DNA of 64,000 nt. Origin: CAWJPW01 sp963844845 (GTDB taxonomy: Bacteria > Acidobacteriota > Thermoanaerobaculia > Thermoanaerobaculales > Sulfomarinibacteraceae). A program made the position numbers and the translations under genes. Below are positions 8,882 to 20,343 of this stretch, one piece after another. Numbering within the stretch: position 1 is the first letter of the stretch; each line of letters opens with the position of its first letter. Under the pieces are notes generated by a model. That model made no database searches and was not told where the DNA came from. It saw only the letters and a list, made by a program, of their open reading frames with translations. The stretch spans positions 434,001 through 498,000 of the forward strand of contig CAWJPW010000003.1 in the NCBI GenBank assembly GCA_963844845.1, given 5' to 3'.

Positions 8882-10084
8882 ATGCAACCCCTCGACATCA
8901 CCACCGAGGTTCGCACACTGGGCGACTTGGCGCCGCGCCTCCAACGGACCGCGTTCGGCGTCGGCGTCCTCGGCATGGCGGCGGCGGCCGTCCTCGCCGC
9001 CGTCGGGCCCGGTTGGGGTCGCCTCCTGGACACCTACCTGGTCTCGTTCTGCTTCTACCTGACCCTCTCGCTGGGGGCGCTCTTCTTCGTGCTCCTGCAG
9101 CACGTCACCCGGGCCGGGTGGAGCGTGGTCGTGCGGCGGGTGGCCGAGGCCTTCGCCGCCAACCTCGACGTGCTGGCGCTGCTGGCGATTCCGGTGGTGC
9201 TGGGCATGCACCACCTCTACCACTGGAGCCACGCTGAGGTCATCGCCGCCGATCCGATGCTCGCGCGCAAGGCGAGCTACCTCAACCCAACCTTCTTCAC
9301 CATCCGGCTGGCGATTTACTTCGCGGTGTGGATCTACCTGGGGCGCTTCTTCTTCAGCCGCTCGGTGGCGCAGGATTCAAGCGGTGACCCGGGTCTGAGC
9401 ATCAGCATGGAGCGCTTCTCGGGACCGGCCATGGTGCTCTTCGCCTTCACCGTGAACTTCGCCGGCTTCGACCTCCTCATGTCGCTGGACCCGCACTGGT
9501 TCAGCACGATCTTCGGGGTCTACTTCTATGCCGGCGCGGTGGTCGCGATCATGGCGGCCCTGCCCATCGCCATGGTGTGGCTGCAGGGTCGCGGGCGCCT
9601 CGAACACGCGGTGTCGCCCGAGCATTACCATGACCTCGGCAAGCTCCTCTTCGCCTTCATCGTGTTCTGGGCCTACATCGCCTTCTCGCAGTACATGCTC
9701 ATCTGGTACGGAAATCTCCCCGAGGAGACCGAGTGGTTCCTGCGCCGCCAGACCGGCGCCTGGACCACGGTGAGCCTGATCCTCCTCTTCGGCCACTTCT
9801 TCATCCCCTTCATCGTCCTGCTTCCGCGAACCCTCAAGCGGCGGCCGGTTCTGCTCGCCGCCGCCGGCGCCTACATGCTGGTCATGCACTGGGTCGACCT
9901 GTACTGGCTGGCGATGCCCGAGCTGAGCCCGGACCGCGTTCCCTTCGGCCCCGTCGACGTGCTCTGCTTCGTGGGCCTGGGCGGTCTGTGGGTGGGGGCG
10001 GTGGCGTGGCGGTTGAGGCGGTGCGCCCTGGTGCCCGAGCGCGATCCGCGACTCGACGAGTCGCTGGCCTTCGAGAACATCTGA
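8882..10084 (+). CDS. actF: alternative complex III subunit F, integral membrane NrfD-like protein
   Basis: ActF is the second NrfD-like membrane subunit, usually annotated quinol:cytochrome c oxidoreductase. The 400-residue sequence has about ten hydrophobic segments. Conserved-looking blocks are LFFVLLQHVTRAGWS, LGMHHLYHWSH and LMSLDPHWFSTIFGVY, the last a signature of this family. The ATG at 8882 follows a GGGGGTGGAG ribosome-binding sequence, 13 bases after the actE stop. An open frame reaching back to 8570 is a shadow of actE. Confidence 0.92.
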   Translation: MQPLDITTEVRTLGDLAPRLQRTAFGVGVLGMAAAAVLAAVGPGWGRLLDTYLVSFCFYLTLSLGALFFVLLQHVTRAGWSVVVRRVAEAFAANLDVLALLAIPVVLGMHHLYHWSHAEVIAADPMLARKASYLNPTFFTIRLAIYFAVWIYLGRFFFSRSVAQDSSGDPGLSISMERFSGPAMVLFAFTVNFAGFDLLMSLDPHWFSTIFGVYFYAGAVVAIMAALPIAMVWLQGRGRLEHAVSPEHYHDLGKLLFAFIVFWAYIAFSQYMLIWYGNLPEETEWFLRRQTGAWTTVSLILLFGHFFIPFIVLLPRTLKRRPVLLAAAGAYMLVMHWVDLYWLAMPELSPDRVPFGPVDVLCFVGLGGLWVGAVAWRLRRCALVPERDPRLDESLAFENI

Positions 10085-10094
10085 GGAATCCGAG

Positions 10095-10397
10095 ATGCGC
10101 TACGACGACCCCAACGTGGCCACCAGCGCCGTCGTCGGCGTGGTGGGAGCCATTCTGCTGTTCGTGATCATCGTCGCCATGCAGGCCCTCTTCTACCGCG
10201 CGGACGAGGCGGAGAAGGAGCGCAAGGTCTACAACCAGCCGTACCAGGAGCTGGTGCAGCTGCGCGCCCAGCAGCAGGAGAAGCTCAACGGCTACCGCTG
10301 GGTCGATCCCAAGGCCAAGGTTGTCGCCATCCCCATCGACCGGGCCATGGAGCTGGTGGTCGCGGAATCTTCCAGCAAAGAGACAGGTTCTCACTAG
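10095..10397 (+). CDS. small single-pass membrane protein of the ACIII operon
   Basis: A 100-residue protein with one transmembrane helix (about residues 13-32) followed by a charged segment (DEAEKERKVYN) and a C-terminal tail, LNGYRWVDPKAKVVAIPIDRAMELV. Similar small proteins with a W-D-x-K...IPI-RAM-LV tail recur next to ACIII genes, by recall. It is probably an accessory subunit or assembly factor, possibly the counterpart of ActH, but I cannot assign it firmly. It sits 10 bases after actF and 20 bases before the SCO gene, so it is part of the operon. Confidence 0.8.
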   Translation: MRYDDPNVATSAVVGVVGAILLFVIIVAMQALFYRADEAEKERKVYNQPYQELVQLRAQQQEKLNGYRWVDPKAKVVAIPIDRAMELVVAESSSKETGSH

Positions 10398-10417
10398 AGG
10401 TATCCCGTGGAGGCAGC

Positions 10418-11262
10418 ATGAACCGTCTCGTTCCTCTATTGCAGCGACTGGGTCGCGGAATTCTTCTCATGGCAGTGGTGATCGGAGCCGCGCCGACGGC
10501 CCACGCCCAGCTCGCCGACCACACGCCGAAGCAGCTCGAAAACGTGGGCGTTACCGAGCACCTCGGCGACCAGCTCCCTCTCGACCTCGAGTTCGTCGAC
10601 GAGAACGGCCGCACGGTACAGCTGGGCGATTACTTCGAGGGTCAGCGTCCGGTGATCCTCTCGCTCAACTACTACCGCTGCCCGATGCTGTGCGGCCTGC
10701 AGCTCAACGGTCTTGCCGACGGCATGGGGCAGCTGGACTGGACCCCGGGCGACCAGTTCGACGTGGTCACCGTGAGCATCGACCCCAGCGAGACGCCACA
10801 GCTGGCCAAGCTGAAGAAGCAGGGCTACCTCAAGAAGATGGGGCGGCCGGCGGCGGCCGCCGGCTGGCACTTCCTCACCGGCCACCAGGCGAGCATCCAC
10901 CGCCTCGCCGAGGCCGTGGGCTTTCGCTACAGCTACGACGCCGAGCAGGGCCAGTTCGCCCATGCCGCGGCGGCCTACGTGTGTACGCCCAAGGGTAAGC
11001 TGGCCCGCTACCTCTACGGCATCGACTACCCCGCCAAGACACTGCGGTTGGCCCTGTTGGAGGGCTCCGAGGGCAAGATCGGCTCGCCCATCGACCAGCT
11101 CATCCTCTACTGCTACTGCTACAACCCGAGCTCGCGCACCTATACGCCGGTGGCCATGAACATCATGCGCCTGGGCGGCGGTCTCACAGTGCTTTTCCTG
11201 GGGCTCACCGTGGGGCTCTTCTGGGTGCGCGAGGCGCGCCGCTCCAAGCGGAGGGACACCGC

Positions 11263-11266
<4 letters not shown>
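10418..11266 (+). CDS. SCO1/SenC family copper chaperone for cytochrome oxidase
   Basis: SCO proteins deliver copper to, or reduce, the CuA site of oxidase subunit II. This 282-residue protein has an N-terminal signal segment ending THAQ-like (PTAHAQ) and a thioredoxin-like domain. The copper-binding CPMLC lies near residue 88, and a downstream His in FAHAAAAYV is the probable third ligand. Unlike many SCO proteins it ends in a transmembrane helix (about 251-272), so it may be held by both ends or only by the C-terminus after signal cleavage. The position directly before coxB supports CuA assembly. The stop overlaps coxB by 4 bases. Confidence 0.92.
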
Positions 11267-12303
<1,037 letters not shown>

Positions 12304-12306
12304 CGC

Positions 12307-13997
<1,691 letters not shown>

Positions 13998-13998
<1 letters not shown>

Positions 13999-14873
13999 TG
14001 GCCGCCACCGCCCCGCTGAGAGGCGCGGGCCACCACGGCGAGCCGCACCTGGCGCACCACTTCGAGAACTCGGCGCAGCAGCTGCAGTCGGCCAAGCTGG
14101 GGATGTGGATATTCCTCGCCACCGAGCTGCTCTTCTTCGGCGGGCTGTTCTGCGCCTACGCCGTCTACCGTGCCAACCACCCCGAGATCTTCCTCTACGC
14201 GCACCAGTTCCTCGACAAGAAGCTGGGCGGCATCAACACCATCGTGCTGATCTGCTCGAGCTTCACCATGGCCTGGGCGGTGCGGGCGGCACAGCTGCGC
14301 CAGACCCGAATCCTCAAGGTCATGCTGGCCCTCACCATCCTCTGCGCCTTCGGTTTCCTCGGCATCAAGTACGTGGAGTACCACACCAAGTGGGAGCACG
14401 GTCTGCTCTGGGCGCGCCAGTACCACCCCCATCTGGAGGCGGAGGCCGGTCATGCGGCTGCTGCACCCGGCGTGGCGGCGGCAGAGGGCCCGGCCGCGGT
14501 CGCCACGAGCGACGCATCGGCGCCTACGGCGGCCGGCTCAGCGGCGAATACCCCGGTGAAGGACGCCACCACGGTGGCGCCGGCCCCGGAGGGCCCCGCC
14601 GGCCTCGCGGCACCAGCGGCCGGACAGCCGGCCCACGCCATGGCCGCTCCGAAGAACGTGCAGACCTTCTTCAGCATCTACTTCCTGCTCACGGGGCTGC
14701 ACGGCATCCACGTGCTCGCCGGGATCCTGGTGATCGGCTGGCTGCTGCTGCGCTCGCTGCGCGGCGAGTTCGCCGACGGCTACTTCACGCCGGTGGACCT
14801 GGTGGGGCTCTACTGGCACCTGGTGGACATCATCTGGATCTTCCTCTTCCCGCTGCTCTACCTGATCCACTGA
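13998..14873 (+). CDS. coxC: cytochrome c oxidase subunit III with an Ala/Pro-rich insertion
   Basis: The 291-residue protein has the subunit III hallmarks: KLGMWIFLATELLFFGGLF at the first helix, GLHGIHVLAGI in the middle and LYWHLVDIIWIFLFPLLYL at the end. Between the helices, residues 146-217 form a low-complexity stretch of Ala, Pro, Gly and Thr that ordinary subunit III proteins lack. It would be an extended loop. The ATG is taken at the ATGA overlap with coxA; an open frame starting at 13851 is a shadow. Confidence 0.93.
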
Positions 14874-14884
14874 GGAGACCGGAT

Positions 14885-15238
14885 ATGAGCGACTCCAGCC
14901 ACGACGACGCCCGCCCCCACGTCACCTCCCTCAAGCTGCTGGTGGGGGTGTGGGGTTCGCTGGTACTGCTGACCTGGCTCACGGTGGCGGCGACCTACTT
15001 CGACCTCGGCGGCTACGCCCTGGTGGTGGCGCTTGCCATCGCCACCGTCAAGGCTACGGTGGTGGCCCTCTTCTTCATGCACCTGCGCTGGGAGAAGCCG
15101 TTCAACGCCATCGTCTTCCTCACCGCCATCCTCTTCCTCGGTCTGTTCCTCGGCGGCACCCTCATCGACACCTCCCACTACCAGCACAACCTCATCCCCG
15201 GCTACGCGCCGGCGATGCAGCAGCAGCACACCGAGTGA
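14885..15238 (+). CDS. cytochrome c oxidase subunit IV family protein
   Basis: A 117-residue protein with three hydrophobic helices (about residues 16-38, 42-63 and 72-92). The segment ATVKATVVALFFMHLRWEK is the standard signature of the bacterial subunit IV (CtaF/CyoD-like) family, a small non-catalytic subunit needed for oxidase assembly or stability. It starts 11 bases after coxC behind GGAG, and its stop overlaps the next gene (TGATG). Confidence 0.92.
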   Translation: MSDSSHDDARPHVTSLKLLVGVWGSLVLLTWLTVAATYFDLGGYALVVALAIATVKATVVALFFMHLRWEKPFNAIVFLTAILFLGLFLGGTLIDTSHYQHNLIPGYAPAMQQQHTE

Positions 15239-15834
15239 TGGCAAGCCGGCCTGCAGCCGCGCCCATCCCCCTGGCGGCGGCCGCCGAGGAGCGGATGAGC
15301 CTGGGGCGGATGGGGCTGCGGGTCCTCCTGGTGTCGCTGGGCGTGCTCTTCGCCGCCGGCATCGTGGGTCACCTTGCCATCCGCCTGCGCGCCGCCCAGT
15401 GGCCACCTGCCGGATGGCCGGGGCTGCCGGCGGGGCTCTGGCTCAGCTCGGCGCTCATCGTGCTCTCCGGCGTCACCCTCCAGGTCGCACTGTCGGCGGT
15501 CCGCGGCGGCCGCCAGCGCCGGCTGCGGCGGGGGCTGGCGGCGGCCACCGTGCTCGGCCTCGCCTTCCTCGCGAGCCAGGTGTGGAATTGGCGGGTGATG
15601 GTGGCCGCTGGGGCGGTACCGAAGCAGAGCCTCTTCGCGTTCACCTCCTACGTGCTCACGGCGCTGCACGGCCTCCATGTGGTCGGCGGGCTGATTCCGC
15701 TGGCGGTGGTCACCGCGCGGGCCCATGCCGGGCGCTACTCGCCCCACCACCACGACGGCGTCGAGCTCGTCACGACCTACTGGCATTTTCTCGCGGTGAT
15801 CTGGTTTCTAGTGTTTGGAGTTCTCGCAGTGTGA
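15238..15834 (+). CDS. second heme-copper oxidase subunit III-like protein
   Basis: A 198-residue membrane protein with about five helices. The C-terminal half has subunit III features (LTALHGLHVVGGLIPL, then VELVTTYWHFLAVIWFLVFG). It lacks the long N-terminal helix bundle of coxC, so it is a short paralogue. Comparable second subunit III-like genes occur at the end of caa3 operons; the role is unclear and may be assembly or structure. The ATG overlaps the stop of the subunit IV gene. A strong hairpin 45 bases downstream probably ends the operon. Confidence 0.85.
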   Translation: MASRPAAAPIPLAAAAEERMSLGRMGLRVLLVSLGVLFAAGIVGHLAIRLRAAQWPPAGWPGLPAGLWLSSALIVLSGVTLQVALSAVRGGRQRRLRRGLAAATVLGLAFLASQVWNWRVMVAAGAVPKQSLFAFTSYVLTALHGLHVVGGLIPLAVVTARAHAGRYSPHHHDGVELVTTYWHFLAVIWFLVFGVLAV

Positions 15835-15878
15835 CAGCGTGATCCGGGGACGATGGGCGAGGCAAGGGATGCACGGGG

Positions 15879-15906
15879 ACAAGCGGCCGCGCAAGCGGCC
15901 GCTTGT
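15879..15906 (+). terminator. 12-bp perfect stem downstream of the caa3 operon
   Basis: ACAAGCGGCCGC and GCGGCCGCTTGT form a perfect 12-bp stem around a GCAA tetraloop, 45 bases after the last oxidase gene. There is no T tract, so it could act as a Rho-dependent or 3'-end stabilising hairpin rather than a classical intrinsic terminator. Confidence 0.5.
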
Positions 15907-16049
15907 GTGCGTGACGTTCGCGGCGGGGGCGGAGGCCGAGGTTGTTCCCCGCACCGTCTGCGGGCATGCCGTCGGGGCGCCGCGGCTCAGCGCCAGTCGC
16001 CGGCGGTGACGAAGGGGGCGCAGTAGAGGGGACGGCTGCTGGCGCCGCG

Positions 16050-16193
16050 CGAGTGCGTATCAGCATCTGGAAGAACGAGGCGGGGGGTGCGCTACGTGCC
16101 CACTTCGACGACGTGTCTTTCCCCGACCTGGTGATCTTCGAGGATGGCTTCGAGGACGGCACCGCCGACGGCTGGGTGATGGTGCCGCGATGA
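16050..16193 (+). pseudogene. orphan C-terminal fragment of a secreted protein
   Basis: In the 428-base stretch between the oxidase operon and the minus-strand gapN, one frame ends with RVRISIWKNEAG, then AHFDDVSFPDL and IFEDGFEDGTADGW. The (F/I)xDGFExG ending and the preceding beta-sandwich-like strand closely resemble the C-terminal tail of secreted proteins in Acidobacteriota and Gammaproteobacteria (FADGFESG type). No start, signal peptide or catalytic domain precedes it; the upstream part of the frame is low-complexity. It is best read as the relic of a deleted larger gene. The rest of this gap holds only the terminator hairpin. Confidence 0.4.
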
Positions 16194-16262
16194 GCCCGGG
16201 TTGGTCACGGCTGTCGTGAAGAGCACCTCGTCCTCTGCTGGTGGTTGAAACCGCTGCCCCTC

Positions 16263-17882
16263 TCACAGGATGAAGTCGGTGGACAGGAAGCTCGAGCGGC
16301 GCTCGCGCACGATGTCGGAGAGAATTGACCTGTTGAGTGGTCTGCTCTTCGCCGCCACCAGGGTGCGGATGGTGAAGACGCGCAGCGCGTCCGACACCGA
16401 CAGCGTGCCCTCGGCCGAGTCCTTGCGCCCGGTGAAGGGGAACGTGTCCGGTCCGCGCTGGCACTGGCTGTTGATGTTCAGTCGGCAGACCTGGTTGACC
16501 ATCGGGTCGATGAGGCGGGCTATGGTTTCGGGGTCGGAGCCGAAGATCGAGAGCTGCTGGCCGTAGTTGGACTCGATGACGTAGCGGATGGGCTCCTCGA
16601 CATCGGCGAATGAGACGACGGGAATCACCGGGCCGAACTGCTCCTCGCGATAAAGGCGGGACTCTGCGCTGGTGGGGTAGACGACGGCCGGACGGAAAAG
16701 GGTGCCATGCACCGCCCCCCCCCCGGGGTTGACCACGCTGCCGCCGTGGCGTACCGCGTCATCCACGAGCTCGGTGAGGTAGGCCGGCTTGCCGGGCTCG
16801 GGCAGCGGCGTCACGGCGACGCCGTCCTGCCACGGCATACCGATCTCGAGGTCCGCCACTGCCGTTGCGATGCGTCGCAGGAACTCGTCGACGACCGTCG
16901 CGTGGACGAAGATGATCTTCAGCGCGGTGCAGCGCTGGCCGTTGAACGACAGCGCGCCGAGCACGCACTCGCGCACCGTGAGGTCGAGGTCTGCGTCGGG
17001 GAGCACGATGGCCGGGTTCTTGGCCTCGAGCCCGAGCACGCTGCGCAGCCGGTGCGGTTTCGGGTGCGCCTTCTTGAGCGCGTCGGCGGCGGTGCTGGTG
17101 CCGATGAAGGCGAGCACGTCGACCCGTCCCGAGGCCATGAGGGGCGGCATGGTCACGCGTCCGCTACCGTAGACCGTGTTGACGACCCCCTTCGGGAAGG
17201 AGTCGCGGAAGGCCTCTAGCAGCGGCCGGTGCAGCAGCACTCCGACTCGCGGCGTCTTGAAGACCACGGTGTTGCCGGTGAGGAGCGCCGGGATGAGTGT
17301 GGTGTAGGTCTCGTTGAGCGGGTAGTTGTACGGCCCGGCGCAGAGTACGACGCCCAGCGGCCCCCGCCGGATCTGGCCGATGATGCCCTGCTCGATGGTG
17401 AAGCGTGAGGACGCGCGGTCGAGCTCCTTGAACGCGTCGAGGGTGTCGCGGATGTACTCCACCGTGCGGTCGAACTCCTTCTCGGCGTCGGGCCGAGTCT
17501 TCGCGATCTCCCACATGATGAGCTTCACCACCTCCGAGCGGCGGGCGATCATGCGGTGCACGAAGGCCTCCAGGTGGGCGATGCGCCCGGCGGTGGAGAG
17601 GGTTGGCCACTCGCCCCGCCCGTGGTCGTACGCGGCAGCGGCGGCGTCGAGGGCGGCGACGGCGTCGGACTCGCCGAACAGCGGGTAGCTCCCGATCCGC
17701 ACCTGACGCGGGCCGTCCGGGGTCTCCTCGCAGATCGGCGACAGCACGTCGGTGACGGGGCCGTCCCATCGGCGGATCTCACCGTCGACGAGGTACTCCC
17801 GCTGCTCAACGGGTGCGGCCAGGGCGATCTCCGGTCCGAGCTCCGCCAGGGCCGGGAAGGCGAGCGTCTCAATGTTTGTCAT
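16263..17882 (-). CDS. gapN: NADP-dependent non-phosphorylating glyceraldehyde-3-phosphate dehydrogenase (ALDH superfamily)
   Basis: The enzyme oxidises glyceraldehyde 3-phosphate directly to 3-phosphoglycerate and makes NADPH without ATP. At 539 residues it has the aldehyde dehydrogenase fold: CAGPYNYPLNE near 190, cofactor loop AFIGTSTAA, general base in GLEAKNP and catalytic Cys in FNGQRCTALK. The C-terminal block NSQCQRGPDTFPFTGRKDS and SVSDALRVFTIRTLVA is characteristic of a GapN-like subfamily. Substrate choice in ALDHs is hard to read from sequence, so the assignment is likely but not certain. The ATG at 17882 is preferred to one 6 bases upstream because GGAGG is six bases away. Confidence 0.82.
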   Translation of the reverse strand: MTNIETLAFPALAELGPEIALAAPVEQREYLVDGEIRRWDGPVTDVLSPICEETPDGPRQVRIGSYPLFGESDAVAALDAAAAAYDHGRGEWPTLSTAGRIAHLEAFVHRMIARRSEVVKLIMWEIAKTRPDAEKEFDRTVEYIRDTLDAFKELDRASSRFTIEQGIIGQIRRGPLGVVLCAGPYNYPLNETYTTLIPALLTGNTVVFKTPRVGVLLHRPLLEAFRDSFPKGVVNTVYGSGRVTMPPLMASGRVDVLAFIGTSTAADALKKAHPKPHRLRSVLGLEAKNPAIVLPDADLDLTVRECVLGALSFNGQRCTALKIIFVHATVVDEFLRRIATAVADLEIGMPWQDGVAVTPLPEPGKPAYLTELVDDAVRHGGSVVNPGGGAVHGTLFRPAVVYPTSAESRLYREEQFGPVIPVVSFADVEEPIRYVIESNYGQQLSIFGSDPETIARLIDPMVNQVCRLNINSQCQRGPDTFPFTGRKDSAEGTLSVSDALRVFTIRTLVAAKSRPLNRSILSDIVRERRSSFLSTDFIL

Positions 17883-18005
17883 GATCATCCTCCGGGCTCG
17901 TTATACGCCGAGTATGGAGCATCCGGGTGGGGCTCGAGTCCTGTGCGCTCCGGTTAGCGGCGTCGGTACGGGCGCATCAGGTCGAGGAGAGCTTACCGCG
18001 ACAGC

Positions 18006-19061
18006 TCACGGACCAGGTTCGCCGCCCCTCGGGTGGGTGGCGTACCAGGCGAACCAGAAGGAGGTGGCGAGGGAGCAGCGGTGGGACCTGCCGTCCAGGA
18101 TCTCCATCCTGGCGGTGGCGGGCTCGAGTCCGTAGCTCAGTCGGATGGGCACGCCGCCCACGTCGGTGGCCCAGGTGCCGCGGTCGCCACCCGCCGCGCG
18201 GGCGACTCGCGCCAGGGCGAACACTGCCTGATCGCCGTCGACCCTCACCACGACCACCGGGTCCTTGCGGCGGAGATCCGACGGCGGCGGCAGCGGATCG
18301 ACGGGGAAACGGAGCAGCTCCGAGCCGAAGTAGCTGCCGTATGTGTCCCGCCGGTAGGCCTCGAGCAGCTCGGGCCGGGGCGCCAGGACCCGTGTGCGAG
18401 GGTGACGGGACCGCCAGTCCTTCCAGCGCGCGGCGGCACACGGCAGGCGCTCGAGGCGCGTACCCGCCCGCACACCGGTGAGGGCGCGGGCCTGGAGCTG
18501 GCTCCAGAGGCTGCTCGCGCCGGGCGGGCGCCGACGGTCGTAGAGGAGCAGGTTCGACTGGTACAGGAGACCGCTCACGCCGAAGGTGAGCTCGCCGGCG
18601 GACGTGCGGCGGTCGAAGACCGCGGCGCTGTCGCACAGGGCGTTGTAGGTGACCGCCACCGGTACGCCGCCCACCACGTCGTTGACCACCTCGTGCCAGA
18701 CCAGCAGCCGCAGCGGGTAGGCGCGCGCGTCGCCCGCGATTGCGACGCCCACCACCCGGTCGTCCGGCACCAAGAGGGTGCCGTGCGGTCCCAGCCGCAC
18801 GCCGGGGACCTCGGTCGCGGAGAGCATCTCGGGGTCCACCAGGGCGGTCAGCCCATCTCGCGGCAGCCCCGACGCGACGATCTGATCCTCGGGCACGAGT
18901 GAGTGCGTGAGGTTGAAGTCGTTGGAGGGGGGACGGGTTCGCGGGTGGCGCCCGTGTCCCAGGATGCCGTTGAGGAGGAAGGCCGCTGTGGCGGCCGTCA
19001 GGAGCAGGGCGACTGCGACGACCCACCACCCCTCACGCAGGCGGGCGGGGAGAGTCGACAC
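18006..19061 (-). CDS. DUF3179 domain-containing membrane-anchored protein
   Basis: A 351-residue protein with one N-terminal transmembrane segment (about residues 12-34) and an exported domain. The block VVGVAIAGDARAYPLRLLVWHEVVND and the cysteine motif VTYNALCDSAAVFDR identify DUF3179. Its function is not established; the Cys-containing motif and frequent links to respiratory genes suggest a redox or metal role, which is inference. It lies 13 bases downstream of the heme O synthase gene on the same strand, so it is probably cotranscribed with it. Confidence 0.85.
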   Translation of the reverse strand: MSTLPARLREGWWVVAVALLLTAATAAFLLNGILGHGRHPRTRPPSNDFNLTHSLVPEDQIVASGLPRDGLTALVDPEMLSATEVPGVRLGPHGTLLVPDDRVVGVAIAGDARAYPLRLLVWHEVVNDVVGGVPVAVTYNALCDSAAVFDRRTSAGELTFGVSGLLYQSNLLLYDRRRPPGASSLWSQLQARALTGVRAGTRLERLPCAAARWKDWRSRHPRTRVLAPRPELLEAYRRDTYGSYFGSELLRFPVDPLPPPSDLRRKDPVVVVRVDGDQAVFALARVARAAGGDRGTWATDVGGVPIRLSYGLEPATARMEILDGRSHRCSLATSFWFAWYATHPRGGEPGP

Positions 19062-19074
19062 CTACCGGCCCGGG

Positions 19075-20097
19075 TCAGAAGCGGGCCGGCTCGGTGGTCG
19101 CCGTCTCGCCGAATCCAGATGCTGTCGCAGCCACCACCGCCGGAGCGGCGGCAGGCTCCGCCGCCGCGACCTGCGCCGCGGCGACGGGGTGGCGGACGTC
19201 GGCCACGAGGAGGCCGAGAACCAGCGGAAGGTAGAGCAGCGTGGCGAAGAACAGTCGCCGTGCGCGCTGCTCGCTGCGCCTGGCGCCGAGCTTGAAGGAC
19301 AACCAGACCAGGGGCAGGGCGAGGAGCTGGGAGCCCACCAGGAAGAGCCCGCCGGCCATGCCGGTGGCCCAGGCGAGGGCGGTGAGGGGGAGCAGGGTGA
19401 CGCTGTACAGGACCACCAGCCGGCCGGTGAGGTGGCCGTCGGTGTCCACTGCGGGAAGCATGCGGAAGCCGCCACGCCGGTAGTCCTCGCGGTAGAGCCA
19501 GGCGAGAGCGAGGAAGTGGGGGATCTGCCAGAGGAAGAGGATGCCGCCGAGGACCAGTGCGGCGGGGGCGAGTCGGCTGGTGGCGGCGGTCCATCCCATC
19601 ACTGGAGGAATCGCGCCACACAGGGCCCCTACCAGGGTGTTGAGCGGGGTGCGGACCTTGAGGGGGGTGTAGACGAGGACGTAGAGCACCACCACTGCGG
19701 CACCCAGGACGGCGGTGAGGAGGTTGGTCCCGAGGGCGAGGACTACCGGGCCGGCGACGGCGCAGGCCAGGCCCCACGTGAATGCCCCCCGTGGCGAGAT
19801 CCGTCCCGACGGCAGGGGGCGCTCCCGGGTACGCTCCATGCGCGCGTCGCGATGGCGCTCCCACCATTGGTTGAGGGTGTTGGCGCCGGCCGCCGCGAGG
19901 CTGGTGCCGAGGACCGCGAAAAGGAAGGTCGCGAGCGGGGTGGTCGGAGTGCGGCCGAGCAGGAACCCGACCACGGTCGTGAGGACCACCAGGCCGCTGA
20001 GACGGTGCTTGGCCAGCTCCAGAGCGATTCCGACCCGCGTGGAGAGAGACACTCGGCTGGCGGGCTGAGAGACGGTCATGACGCTTTGCGAATCCAT
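19075..20097 (-). CDS. ctaB: protoheme IX farnesyltransferase (heme O synthase)
   Basis: This UbiA-family membrane prenyltransferase adds a farnesyl group to heme B to give heme O, the precursor of the heme A used by the caa3 oxidase. The 340-residue protein has about nine helices. The prenyl-diphosphate binding motif appears as NTLNQWWERHRDARMERT, and the second polar loop as LYREDYRRGGFRMLP. PPVMGW and the KHRL start are typical. An alternative ATG is at 20079. The C-terminus has an extra Ala-rich tail of about 35 residues. It is divergent from ctaA. Confidence 0.93.
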   Translation of the reverse strand: MDSQSVMTVSQPASRVSLSTRVGIALELAKHRLSGLVVLTTVVGFLLGRTPTTPLATFLFAVLGTSLAAAGANTLNQWWERHRDARMERTRERPLPSGRISPRGAFTWGLACAVAGPVVLALGTNLLTAVLGAAVVVLYVLVYTPLKVRTPLNTLVGALCGAIPPVMGWTAATSRLAPAALVLGGILFLWQIPHFLALAWLYREDYRRGGFRMLPAVDTDGHLTGRLVVLYSVTLLPLTALAWATGMAGGLFLVGSQLLALPLVWLSFKLGARRSEQRARRLFFATLLYLPLVLGLLVADVRHPVAAAQVAAAEPAAAPAVVAATASGFGETATTEPARF

Positions 20098-20343
20098 TGC
20101 TGGGCGTTATCCTCTCTAGGATGCGAGAGCGAGTCTCGAGACCTTCACTGACAAAAACGCGCCGACGACGGCCCGCATTTCGGGTGACAGGGCTTTCGCT
20201 CCTCGCCATTGTCGCTAATGATAAGCAGACGCAAGACAAATTACAACCTGAGCCGCCGCCGGCGGAGTGCGCCGGGCGGGGTGGGAGGTTACTCCCTTGC
20301 GAGCGGGCAGCAGCCCGGAAACTGTACGTGGGAGGGGTGAGCG

